Assembly (NCBI GenBank): GCA_947034895.1
Contig: OX344764.1
Location: 15,314,001-15,378,000 of the forward strand
Reading direction: 5' to 3'
DNA length: 64,000 nt
DNA from: Rhytidiadelphus loreus
Lineage: Eukaryota; Streptophyta; Bryopsida; Hypnales; Hylocomiaceae
Position 1 is the stretch's first letter. Each line of letters opens with the position of its first letter. The notes under the pieces were generated by a model, which had not been told where the DNA came from, did no database searches, and saw only the letters and a list, made by a program, of their open reading frames with translations. The translations under genes and the position numbers were made by a program. Below are positions 1-11,310 of this stretch, one piece after another.

Positions 1-550
1 GTGAAATTTTGGAGATAAGAAAATAAAATTTTAGTCCAAATTTAGCACTTCTAAAAATTAGAGGAGGTCTATTTTTTGAAATAGGTCAAAATTAGGTACA
101 ATGGATGTAAACATACTAAACATAACTATACTTGTACTAAGGTATCATTGAATATAATACTATAATTGCATCATTTGGGTATACTTTATATTAATACTAA
201 TTAGTATTGAAATAATGCTAGCATACTTTATTATGAAAATGATGTTATTACAACGTTTAATTCATGTTATTATAGCAATTAGTATAATGATATTTTGTGT
301 TGACAAAATTTGTTGATTTTTCTTTTATCATTTGAGGTAGCTACACCTAATTGCAACCTAATTAAAAATCCAACCCAACACATTCTTGTCTAAAATGCAC
401 AAGCTCTACTCATGAGAATTTATGGTTGATTTTAGGTACATCCTTTTTAAGCACTTTGAAAATTTGTAGTTTGTTCATACATTGCTCCAAAATGGCAAGT
501 AAAGAGAATATAGAATCCCCATTTGACATTTTGACTCCTAATAAGATCCA
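1..550. other. AT-rich intergenic DNA
   Basis: I see no credible coding region, RNA gene or structured repeat here. The sequence is AT-rich with short homopolymer runs. It ends where the first TTAA-type repeat begins. Confidence 0.5.
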
Positions 551-1481
551 ACTAACCCCTAAAGTCCCAAGGCCATTTTTCTGTCAAAAACCACTCCAAA
601 CTGCCATTTCTACTACGTTAGTCCCAAAAAACAAAAAACAAAACTTTTTTTGGAACTGAACCGTAGGATCTTGAACTTTACTTGTTTTAGATCATGTGGT
701 AAAAATTTCATGAAGTTTGACCGTACAGATGGAGAGATATGAGCATTCAAGGTTGAAAAAACAAGTTTTTTTAAACACTAGACTGCAATTTTAGATGACT
801 TTGATCTCTATTTGTGGAAAAAAATTGCACTATGGAATTTGAATTTAAAATTTATTATGTTGAAGAACTGAGTTGGGAGTCTAGAAAAAAATTCCAAAAA
901 ATAAAAACTTCGTTTTCATACTTCAAAAAATTGTCAAGTAGAAGTAGGTCTAAGATTGAAAGAAAAACTAAATTGTTAATAGCTCTTAGATGGGATTGAA
1001 ATACAATAAACCCAACGGTCAGATAATTCCAGCAAGCAAACTTAACCTTTTCAAAAAAAAAATTTGAAAAAATTTGAAAATTGCATTTTGAGATGAATCC
1101 TACAAGTTTTTTTCTTCAAGAAGATGCTTAGATTGCCCGAAAAATAAGATTGTTCATAACTTTCACATCACTAATCAAAATGGAATGAATCAAAGCTTCA
1201 GATGTAGACAAAAACATAATCTTTGAGGGAAAAAAAAAAATTATTTTATTTTGAATTTTTCAAATATTTTTTGTGCTACCCGCCGAGTTCAATTCTAGGC
1301 TTTTTGTGGTACAACTTTTGCTTCTAGGCACCGATTGAAATAAAAATTATATCCCCACAAAGCTTATCAGTTTTTCTATCTTCAAAAAGAGTTTCAAAAA
1401 AATAAGGTAAAATTTCAGCCCATAGGAACCTGCCCGAATTCCAAATTGTCCCCCGAGGGGACAATGGGACTTTAGGGTTAA
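551..1481 (-). mobile_element. TTAA-bounded non-autonomous element, copy E0
   Basis: A diverged copy of a dispersed repeat also present at 35.57, 42.68 and 44.06 kb. It opens with CTAACCCCTAAAGTCCCAAG and ends with GACTTTAGGGTTAA, so the ends are imperfect inverted repeats. Inner landmarks shared with the other copies, in the same order, are a stretch reading CCAAACTGCCATTTCTA, a CCGTAGGATCTT block, and a block near 1150 reading CATAACTTTCACATCACTAA. It carries no transposase. The orientation matches the copy at 42.68 kb and is opposite to those at 35.57 and 44.06 kb. The class assignment (piggyBac-like, from TTAA and CCC ends) is inference. Confidence 0.55.
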
Positions 1482-4400
1482 AACTTACACGATTGAATCT
1501 TGAAGAAATGGAGCTCATGACATTGTAGTCAATCTTCAAATTCTCTACTCTGTTTTTAATATGAATTTTCTTCAAAATTTTATGGTAACATGTTTATATA
1601 TGAACTTCAAAAAACATGCTTAGAAAATCTAAAAATTTCATAATTGAAGTAGATTATAGTATAGAACAATGGAAAAACATGTCATTCTATATTTAGAAAT
1701 GTGGTTATTGATCTTCAATTCCAAACTTCAATAAAATGTTTATTTTTAGGAATCTTTTAGAATGTTTAAGTAGAGTAAAAAGATAAATTTTGAAGCTTCA
1801 TTTTGTAATTTTTTCTCAAATGTAAAAAAAATCATTTTGAATGCCAAAATCAAATTCTAATCATTCTAAAAGTCATTCTATTGGTACATCAATTTTTTAT
1901 AAACTACCCCATATAAAATTGAAAACAATTAATATGACTTGAATTCAACTCAATGATATAGAGACAATAATACTAAAGTTTTTCAAAAATAGTTTGATGA
2001 TAATCATTCATTCTTCAAAATAAAAAGGACAATTTGACTATGCAAAAGACATTTTTTGTCTTTGTAGGGTTAATTCTCAAAGCATGAGACCTATCACCAA
2101 AGTCATTCATTAGACATTGTTAGTCCTTGACATCCTTTCAAGATTAATAATAGGAGCCATGTTCAAATAGTAATTTAGACAATCTAATGACAAATTCTAT
2201 ATTTTGTTAGAATTAAAAGTAAATTTCCGAATTGTAAATAGTAGAAATAGACTTTGTTGAGTGTCATGATGCTTTCACTTCTATGTGAATGAGGGAGAAA
2301 CTAAATTTAATGAATAGATTTTGCCTTGTTGTCCAACTAAAAACAACTAGAAAATTGAAGTCTAATGCTAAAAATATGTTTTTGGAAGTCAAAAACTTTC
2401 TTCATTGCATTTCATAAACCTCCCTTGGAAATTTTACTAGCCAAAATACATTGGCATTTGAAAATTATGATGTTTTTTTAAATGATAATTTTTTGAATAT
2501 CTCTGAATATGCTATGAATTTGTGAAGTTTATATAATTTTCATTTATGTTATATGAATTAATAAATAATATATAATATATACCATGCAAGTTGTACACTT
2601 TGGAATTTTTACATCTTCATATTATGAAAAATGTTTTAGGGAATTATGTTATAATATTCTTCACTATAATTTATACAGTACTCATGCCAAAAAATTCTGA
2701 TTTTTCAAGCTGATTTTGTATTAGATATGATTTTTTTCACTTTCTTTTTTCAAATCATCATGGTGATTTCAAATCATCACCAATAAATCTAAATCTACAA
2801 TTTTGTAACTTATAGAAGACATGTGAATTCATCTCTTAAAAATAAAATAAAATAATTTTCACTCCAAATTAGTTGCAAAATAGCAAAGCAAAAAATATTA
2901 TATGGAACAAATTTATATGGTCATAGGCTCTGTCCTTCTAGGGTTAAATATATTACAAGGTCATTTGTGGCACACATCCAAAATCTTACAAAATTATGCA
3001 AGATTGTACAGCTAGTATCACCATCAAAATATGCATGATGAGTAGAAAGAACAAGTGGATCACATCAAAAGATTATTAGATGATTTTCTTATAATTTGCA
3101 ATAGGCTTCTATTGTCATCCAATAGCTAAAATTTGATTTCTCAAGTGTTCCTAGGTTCATTAAACCCCTAAAGCTTGGAGGCATATTTTAGGCATAAATT
3201 GTGAAAAAACGCAATTTTTTAGGGTAGTGAGAAGAAAATGAAAAAAAAGTTTTTTTTTTCAAAATTCAACCATACAAATTTGTACTATACTACTATGGAA
3301 ATGTGTGGGAAAATTTTCATAAACTTTGACCGCACGGATTGAATGATTATAACATTCAAAGTTAGGAAAAAAAATTGTTTTTACCTTGCTTGATAGGATT
3401 AGCAGCCTTTAATTCCTCCAAGAGTGAGATTTGTATACTACACATGGTTATTTTTTTGACATTGCATCTTGTATCATGTAAGTTACATGCTTACCAAATT
3501 TCAAAAGCAAAGGAGGAGTTTTGCAAAAGCTACTTGATCAGAAAAAAAGTTTAGGAAAGCATAACTTTTGATTTTGACTCGGAGGGGTCACTTAGAGTGT
3601 CTATTAGAAACCACGTGCAAACAAAATTTTGGACCCCTACATACTTTTGAATTTTAAATATAAATAAATAAATAAAATATGAATAGATTTTCCTACTTTG
3701 AAAGTTTATGTTTTGAATTACTGATATTATTATTTGTTAATAATAATTAGTTACAAATTTTTGAAGTAAAAAGATACATTGTAGAATTGAAAAATAACTT
3801 TCACACCCCTATATTGTATAAGAAAATTTTGTCTAAAAAATGAACAAAAAATTCCTAAAAATAATTCTCTATTGAAAGCTCATTTTGAGTTGACTATTGA
3901 TTCAATGGTCATCTAAATGTGTTCTCTATAATTATTTGAGTTGAAGAACATGCCATTTTAGTTCATTTTCAACCTCTTCTAAAAATCATTTTATATTTTA
4001 TTTGAGTTGGAAATTTCGGCAATAGAAACCTATAGTCATTCTTTAACAATGCTAAAAGTTTTAGGTTGAAATTGTAGTTTATTAGAAACCACTTGTTTGC
4101 ATGTGGTTTGTTTTAGACTTTTAGTAGAACTAAGTGCACCTCCCAAGGATTTTGACACCCAATTAGAAAGAAAGAAAAAGTATTTGCATGAAGGGGGTAC
4201 ATGTTGACACCTCGTGTAAGGATTTTGTGAACATCTGACCAAAATTGACTTTACAAGAACCTACCTGGATTCTCAATTGTTTGTTCAATGGACAATTGTC
4301 CTTTAGGGATTAACCCTATTAATAAGGATGCTACGAACCTATAAGGTAAGGTGCGATGGATGGTAGAAACAAAAAAATACACCCATGGATCCATTAATTG

Positions 4401-4507
4401 GAGTATTTGGGTCATCGCCACCTTGGTCACAGGGAGCCATGTCCTTCCATGGTTGACCTTCTAACAATGCGGTTGCCTGATATAGAAGGATGATAGAGAA
4501 TCCTTCT
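1482..4507. other. AT-rich intergenic DNA with repeat remnants
   Basis: No gene is supported. From about 3159 there is a start like TTAAACCCCTAAAGC followed by sequence that also occurs at 49025-49144, ending in the shared CATACAAATTTGTA at 3271-3284. Around 3290-3370 there is a short block like part of the TTAA-bounded elements (TTTGACCGCACGGATTG). The rest shows nothing recognisable. Confidence 0.45.
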
Positions 4508-4868
4508 ATATAAGATAGAAATGTACATGTTCATCCTTTGGAATTTGTGTGGAAAGGGGGGGGGGAGTCTTGTACAATAGTTTGACCTCCAATGAGTGCT
4601 CTTGGATTAACTTAAACAAATGATTCACATGGTACTAAAAAGAATGATTTCCACGGTGACCAACCCATTCCAAGGGTTATTAACCCTAGAAAGACAGGTG
4701 AGTCATTGTGGAAAGCTGAGCCTTTCTGCCTCTCTGGTACCATGTTATGACTCATTTGCTTGGAGAAACTCAACAACACTCATTGGAGGTCCTAAACTCT
4801 TGTGCGAGACCCTTCCTTTTCACACAAATTTTCCAAGGATGAACATTTGTACTTCTGTCCTACATAAA
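4508..4868. repeat. Imperfect inverted repeat (fold-back), arms about 130 bp
   Basis: The arm at about 4508-4634 contains TGTTCATCCTTTGGAATTTG and GACCTCCAATGAGTGCT. The arm at about 4728-4868, read on the minus strand, contains TGTTCATCCTTGGAAAATTTG and GACCTCCAATGAGTGTT in the same order, with roughly 90 bp between. A third copy lies at about 47090-47235 in the plus orientation. The minus-strand arm ends near GGTACCAGAG, which resembles an initiator-tRNA primer-binding site, so the arms could be pieces of an LTR-type element; that is weak. The reading frame across this block (4620-4976) follows the repeat and is unlikely to be a gene. Confidence 0.55.
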
Positions 4869-6030
4869 AAAATATTCTCTGTCATCCATGCATCAGACAC
4901 TACTTACTACTTAGTGTCCGCGGCATCTTGGCTTCTACGGTTAATAAGCAAGGTTTGGCTGATTCCAAGTGCATGACCTGAAGTCCGCCCCTCCCCAACA
5001 GACAGACATGTGGGAAAGTGGACAGTCAAAATGCTCTGTACTTGGCCGGCACATGGACACGAATTGCCTCTTCCCCCTCTGAAATGATCAAAAATCGTCC
5101 CTTGCTTGCCATACCCCCTTCTGCCCGCGCCACTGGCATTAATTCCAAGTGGTGACACGACACTGATCGATCGATCCCTGAAAAAAAAACATTGAATATT
5201 CACAGACAGGATTCACTGTATGGCAGAGAGATCAGAGAGCCCACTGGAGCGGCTCCAGTGCGTGTTGTTTGCGAGACCCAAATGCATGGTACGGTGGCGT
5301 AGCTATTCAAGTTCAGTGTTTGGGTCCTGCTTCTGAAGCTGCGCGCCTGAAGCCTGAAGGCCGGAGTTGATGATTGATGGGATCATTGCAGTGGAATGGG
5401 GTCGCCATCGTGCATTCGACGGTGGCGATGGAGGTAGGTGAGCGCTCAATGAGCTATAGCTTAGCTACAGTAGCTAGCTAGCTTTCAATTGCTGCACTGC
5501 ATGCACTGCCGGCAGCAGCTTTTTTTCCTTCCTTCAACTTATATTACAATTGAAGGCGGGCCAACGGGACATGAGTCACATGAGCGGACACTCCGGCCAA
5601 CAAACCACTTCATGTGCCAACGAAGTTATTAGCGTAGCTAGCAGGCTGTACTGACGACGTCGCGGGGAGGACTGCGCGCTGTGCCCGACAGTGCAGACTA
5701 GCTAAGCCACTGAGCTATGTTAGTGACTTGAAAGCAGAACTCAGATTTTAGAAGCCAGAATTCTTCTCCACCTCACCTGCCCACCACACAACATGTACAG
5801 GATCAAATCATTATAGGTAGTTAGATACTGCACTCACTCTGGCCTCTATAATGTGTCACAGCTAGCCTGGGAAGGTGGAAAGGAAGCACTACAGTAACTA
5901 GCTCCAGACGACTGCTGCCAACGTATTCTGTAGGGCGGAGCAAGTGATCTGGACTCTGGAGCAGCGAGTTTTGTTTTGGGCGATTTATCGCTCCTGGTAG
6001 AGAGGACACAAAAGTCCTGTTTTTGGTGAT
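4869..6030. other. Gene-free, less AT-rich stretch
   Basis: Base composition is more balanced than in the flanks, with CTAGCTAGCT-type runs near 5450-5480. Both strands have only short open frames without recognisable motifs. It could be the edge of an old gene or gene-proximal DNA, but nothing supports a call. Confidence 0.4.
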
Positions 6031-6037
6031 TTAAGCT

Positions 6038-6146
6038 TATCGCTCCTGTCTGTCGGTTTGTGTCTGGTCAGGCCACTTGTGTCTGGCGGTCATGTAATTT
6101 GCCCTTGCAACGAAATTCCATTTTATTTGTTTTCCAAAAAAAAATG
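6038..6146 (+). mobile_element. Short non-LTR retroposon, plus orientation
   Basis: Contains GGTCAGGCCACTTGTG, then GCAACGAAATTCCATTTTAT, then an A-run at 6137-6145. The minus strand of the element at 29024-29122 reads almost the same and also ends in an A-run. This is the 3' end of a SINE or 5'-truncated LINE. I could not define its target-site duplication. Confidence 0.5.
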
Positions 6147-6274
6147 AGTCTGGATCAGTCCCTCCATAAATGTGCATATGTAAGTTAATGAGGGCACACA
6201 CGTTTCTACTGAGGCCACACGAGTCTCTACTGCTGCGAAAACAGTTGATCAGTAGCCGTATAATTTGACTTGAT

Positions 6275-6373
6275 GTTTTTTGAAACAAATGAAACGGAGT
6301 CTCATTGCAAAGGAAAGGTTCAAGACCACCAACCACGAGTGGCCTAGAAGGCAAAGATAAAGACCACTAGAGA
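6275..6373 (-). mobile_element. Short non-LTR retroposon with 13-bp target duplication
   Basis: A 99-bp insert beginning GTTTTTTGAAACAAATGAAA and containing CGAGTGGCCTAG. It is flanked by an exact 13-bp direct repeat, AATTTGACTTGAT, at 6262-6274 and 6374-6386. The T-rich end is on the left, so the element's 3' tail lies on the minus strand. Same family as 29024-29122 and 6038-6146. Confidence 0.8.
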
Positions 6374-6416
6374 AATTTGACTTGATTTTCCATGAGTGGT
6401 GTTAGTCCGTGTCTTT

Positions 6417-6645
6417 TTAAAAAATGAATGAAACAAAATTTTATTGCAAAGGCAATGTACAAACCAAGTAGCCACATATGGCTTGGAGGGGTGGAACCAA
6501 GACTACTATAACTACATACTCAAGAACCGAAATAAGACCAACAAACAAAGGAGCCTAGTGCCAAAGGGCACAATGTAGGGAGTGGCCATGAGGCCTCTCG
6601 CAGTCAACTACGGGGCAACATCCTACCATGCCAGGGGAGCCTTTT
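6417..6645 (-). mobile_element. Longer non-LTR retroposon, about 229 bp, with 17-bp target duplication
   Basis: It begins TTAAAAAATGAATGAAAC, followed by AAATTTTATTGCAAAGGC and CCACATATGGCTTGG, which corresponds to the tail of the two neighbouring elements but extends further 5' (rightwards). It is flanked by TGTTAGTCCGTGTCTTT (6400-6416) and TGTTAGTGAGTGTCTTT (6646-6662), 15 of 17 bases identical. No tRNA-type A and B boxes were convincing, so a 5'-truncated LINE is as likely as a SINE. Confidence 0.65.
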
Positions 6646-6662
6646 TGTTAGTGAGTGTCTTT

Positions 6663-8159
6663 AGAGCTTCTTTACAACATTGGAGGTGAGAAGTCATGGA
6701 TAACAAGCATTGAACCAAATGCGAGTATCTAAAATTGAAGAGACCAAGGAATTCAACTTTATATTTGAAATTCCTAGGGGATTCATTGTGTACTAGACTT
6801 AGAAAGTAGGTGCATTCAAAAATAGGGTCCCAATAAAAAAATGAAGGAACAAATTGAAAACTATTTCTTCTAGTATAGGATACCAACAATTGAAAGTCAT
6901 TCATGGTGTTACAACTAACAAAGGGTATTCTTAACATATGTTGTTTTCAAAAATTTAAAAGTAATAGAGCACCCACTTCATTCAAAAGTATTACTTGACA
7001 ACATCCAAGGCTAATAATTTTCTAGCAAAGTTGGAAGGGGAGTTGCTAAAACCAATTTTATAAAATGAATGCACAATGTTGTAGTTATTGATTGCTCAAA
7101 GGTTGAGAATGCAAACTTGTGAGTGGTTTAAGGTTGTAATAAAATTGCCACCATGTTTTAGGAATACATATGTAGAATTTAATAGTGAAGTTATAGTTTA
7201 GAAAGTCAATGTTTCAGCTCTTGTATATCGATGTGTGTTGGAAAACTAAAAATTCAAACAAATACACCCCACTCTAAAAAGGAATGAACACCCCCTTTCC
7301 CATCATGGAGTGTTAGCATTTTAGGTAACAATAGAGTACCTTACATTCAAAAAAAAGAAGTAATATCCCCTTCTAAAATATGCCTTGGACGCAAGTGAAA
7401 TACAAATTTTACATGTAGTGAAATCCTCAAGTTTAAATTTTAAGTCTAGGAAAGAGAATGATGTGAACAACTCTTTTGCCTACTGTAAAAAAAATAACAT
7501 AAATTTTGAGTCCTCCAATTGAAAGCTATATTCAAGTCCATTTGAAGAGGTGAACTTTCCCCTAACTTGACTTTAGTTCTAAGGGTACCTTGCGCTAAAA
7601 GGCTTGTGGCCAATCATTGACAAAGAAATCACATTATGAATTTAGAAAATATACTAAAACAATATATTCAAGAGTAGATTGAACACTTTTGTGTTTTCCT
7701 CTCACTTTATTGTTTATATTACCTCCAAAGGCCATGATCTCCAATGTCTAGTCTCTCGAAGATAAGTCATAAATCTTTAAAGATTTTCTTTAAGGCTCCT
7801 TGATTTGGGTGTAAAAAAGGCCTTAGTACTTTAATTGAAGTGTACCTTTTGACCAATTTCACTTTAAATCATTTTCATTCTATTATTGTCAATGTCTGAA
7901 ATACAACCAAATTGGATGCTAGAAGTGCTTTGGGGCCTTCTAAATAGTTTAGTCATCTTTTCTCCATAATTGCACTTATGATTGTTTAATTCACTATTTA
8001 TAGAATGCATTTTGTGTGTAAAGGTGGAAGACAAGAAGTTTAAATTCTTGCGAGTATCAATATGAAATTATTGCGAGTTGATTTGGTTGTATTAGAGTGG
8101 TCATAACAACACTTAACTTATGTTGGTGTTAGGAGTGGTGAAAACAAGTGTCTTATCAA
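6663..8159. other. AT-rich intergenic DNA
   Basis: Only short open frames without motifs on either strand. Possible remains of the 3' part of the Ty3/gypsy element that starts further right, but I could not recognise integrase C-terminal or chromodomain sequence. Confidence 0.4.
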
Positions 8160-8548
8160 TGAATTGATGTACACATGTAGAATCTTTGGATGCCATACCT
8201 ACCCGCAAACTAAAACTCCTCATAACTTTCATCTCATTAATCAAAATGTAATGATTCAAATCTTTTCACGTTTCAATATAAATCTAGAGAGTCAATTTCA
8301 TATTTTTATTTCTTAAAAAAAATGATTTTAAAGAAGTTTTTTGGTTTGCCCAAGTTGCCCAACGACCATTGAAAATTACATATCATGTAGTAACTTTTTA
8401 ACCATGTAGTCAAAATTTATGAAAATTGTTGAGCCTTAAAGCTACTCCTAAGGTACATGTTGTGTGAAATTTTCAAAGAAAAAAACTAAAAATTCCATTC
8501 GTAGTGCCCAAAATCACTATGTTGCCAAAAAATGGTGTTTGGACCTTT
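8160..8548 (-). mobile_element. Fragment of TTAA-bounded element interrupting the gypsy integrase
   Basis: This segment follows the same order of blocks as the elements at 35.57 and 44.06 kb: CCCGCAAACTAAAACTCC, a CATAACTTTCATCTCATTAA block, ACCATGTAGTCAAAATTTAT, and CACTATGTTGCCAAAAAATG, ending in GGACCTTTACAGGTTAA. The TTAA end falls at the point where the integrase reading frame on the minus strand stops making sense (just after residues LFLT). The left half of the element is missing. It therefore looks like an insertion into the older Ty3/gypsy relic. Confidence 0.6.
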
Positions 8549-11310
8549 ACAGGTTAAGAAAAGTCGTGTTGTATCTTTTTTGGTGATTGTTTTGTTTCTA
8601 GGAACAAAATGTGCCATCTTTATCAATCGGTCCACAATAACATATATAGTATCAAATGAACTTTTTGGTGGAAAGTCGGTGATGAAATCCATTGAAATTG
8701 AAGATTAGGGTCACTAGGGAATAGATAACGATTGTAGAAGTTTATATGGTCGATGTTATGGATTCTTGGATCTTGAACGATCGAGTATCACAAGAGAGCA
8801 CAAAATCTTTTACAGCCTTTCACATTTGAGGCCACCAAAAATCTTGAGATATGAATTTTAACATCTTGTTGAACTCCAAATGTTTGGCAGTTGGAAAATC
8901 ATGATGAGTTTGAAGAAATCAAAGGGGTAATGAACCTTTTGGAATGTATAAGCATTCTTCAAAATACAAGAAGTCATCCAAAAACTTGAATTTGTCATAG
9001 TCATTATGTAAGCAATGCTTGATATCAAGAACTAGAAGGTCCAGAGTTGATGTTGTCTTTACTTGGTGAAAAAATGTTGAGTCAACAAGCATTGTTATAG
9101 TCATTGCACAAATTTGAAGTTGTTCAGGTCTAAGTAGAGTTGTTGGTTGTTGGTTGTATGTTGTTTTTCCTTCACTTGGAATTAAATATGACCCTCAAGA
9201 AAAGGCATCTAATAATCCTTGTTGTTTTTTAGGGCGATAAATGATGATGAAGTCAAAACGAGATAAAGACATGTTTTAACGAACTTGACAACAATTTAAA
9301 ATGCAAACAAACATAAAATATTTAAGATTTTTGTGATCTATGTATACAATCACCCAATGAGAAGCACTTTTAAGTAAATGTCACCATTCTTGAAATCTAT
9401 CTACAATAGCTAAAAGTTCTTTATCATGGATCTTAAAGATAATCATTGTAGGTAAATTTTTTTTTGAATAAAATGTCATTAAATGAAATCTTTTTTCATC
9501 TTCCATTTGTGATAAAATTGATCTTAACACGAAGTCTGAAGCATCGGTCTCCATACATAATGGTTTGGATAAGTCTAGATGAACCAAAATTGGACTTGTA
9601 GTAAAAACAATTTTTAGATGTAGAAAACCTTTTTCTACCTCAACTCCACATTCTAACTTGTTTTTGCACGTCAACTGAGTTAGCAAAGTAGTTACTTAAG
9701 AATAATTTTTTATGAAGGTACCATAGAAATTAGCAAATCCGAGAAAACATTGCACATCATGTACTATTTGAGGAGTTGACCAATCCATGATAGCTTGAAT
9801 CTTTTTAGGGTCTATTAACAAGTTTTTGTTGGAAATGATGTATTCCAAAAGATCTACTCATAGTTGGTGAAATACGCACTTCTCTAGTTCGGCATAGAAT
9901 CTAGCATCACATAGCTTTTGTAAGACAAGTTTAATATATTCTTCATGTTCAAGATTCAACATTCTTGGAATAAATCAAAATGTCGTTTAGATAACATACA
10001 ATGAACTTATCCAAGAACTCACGAAAGACATTGTTTATCAAATACTGTAAAATAATTGAGCTTTTGTAAGTCAAAATGGCATGACATTGTATTCAAAATG
10101 CCCATACTTTGTTCAAAATGCAATCTTCTGTTCATCTCCTTTTTTTATGCATATCAAATTATATGCTTCATAAAAGATCAATCTTGGTATAGACCTAATC
10201 AAGTTGATCGAGAAGTTTACATATCAATAACAACAAGTTGTGATTTTTTACTTTCAACTTGTTCAATTCATGATAATTGACTTGCATTTGTAAAGATCCA
10301 TTTTTTTTTTATAAAGAGTATTGGTGTTCCTGTTGAAGATTTGGAGTGCCAAATAAAGTTCTTGGCAAGGTTTTCTTCAATATTATCCTTTAATGCATAA
10401 AATTTGTTTTGTGATAAGTTGTAGATTGGACCAAATGGTGGTTTAGGCCTTGTCTTGAAGATCAATGGCACAATCGTATGGAGGATGTTTCAATAAGATG
10501 TTGGTATTCTTCTTTTTGAATACATCTTAAAAGTCTTCGTATTGTTTCAGAATGTTTGTTGAAGAAGTATCTTGCATTCTTGCTTGCACGTTGGTGTTGC
10601 ATAGATAGTAAAAAGAGTATAATTTTTTATAGCTCTCATAAAAGCTTTAGCTTCAATAAATAAAGGTTTGACGGTCGAGAGTTTCTAATAGGTTTTTTTT
10701 GTAGGTTATGTCAAAGGAGACTTCATTGCAAATGATAATTTTCATAATTTTCAATCCAGTGACGGATTGTATTTTTTAAGTCAAAAAAATCCTAAAATAA
10801 TAGAATTGGAAGGTCTAGAGTCTTAATAATATTGAATAGAGCTAAACTATTGTGCCCATCAAACAAAATTTCTAATGGCATATTTTCACGAGTAACATCT
10901 CTAAAAGACAAGGGTTGACCATCTATGACTTCTATATGTATAGGGTTTGGTTTTTAACTGAAGAAATTTTATGAAGTCTTGTGAATTTTTCATCTAAAAA
11001 ACAAGTTGAAGCCCTAGAAGGCTAGAAACTAATAATGCAAACATTTGAATCTTTTTGGGCCCAAAGACTAGGGATATATATAGTAAAACAATGAAAAGGT
11101 TGAGTAGAGAGTTGAGGACCTAAATTAGCTTGTAGCATATTCGGTAGCATAGAAAGCTCTAGATAGCTGCACGGTCTCTATTGTGTCTAGGGCTCTAGGC
11201 ATCCTCGTTTTTTGATATAGTTGCGTTCTTTAATTTGAAAGAATGGTTTTTTTTGTGACAATTGAGGGCCTTGTGATCAAATTCTCCTCAATATAGACAC
11301 AAATCTTGGT
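8548..11310 (-). pseudogene. Decayed Ty3/gypsy retrotransposon (gag knuckle, RT, RNase H, integrase)
   Basis: Read on the minus strand from right to left. At 11255-11309 is a Gag CCHC zinc knuckle, CLY-x-GEFDHKALNC, whose second cysteine codon is TGA. At 10268-10471 is the RT start, with PPFGPIYNLSQ and TPILFIKKKW. Near 9957-9999 is the RT active site as YLNDILIYS instead of YLDDILIYS. At 9381-9686 is the RT-RNase H junction, with METDASDF, LSQMED and IHDKELLAIV. At 8919-9104 is a linker ending LYIPKG. At 8755-8918 is the integrase zinc domain, with HHDFPTAKH, DFWWPQM and a CDTR where CxxC is expected. At 8548-8692 is the start of the integrase core, MDFITDFPPKSSFD and VDRLIKMAHF. Motif order gag-RT-RNH-IN identifies Ty3/gypsy. 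Many stops and shifts make it dead. A protease remnant near 10780-10880 is possible but weak. I could not find LTRs. Confidence 0.9.
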
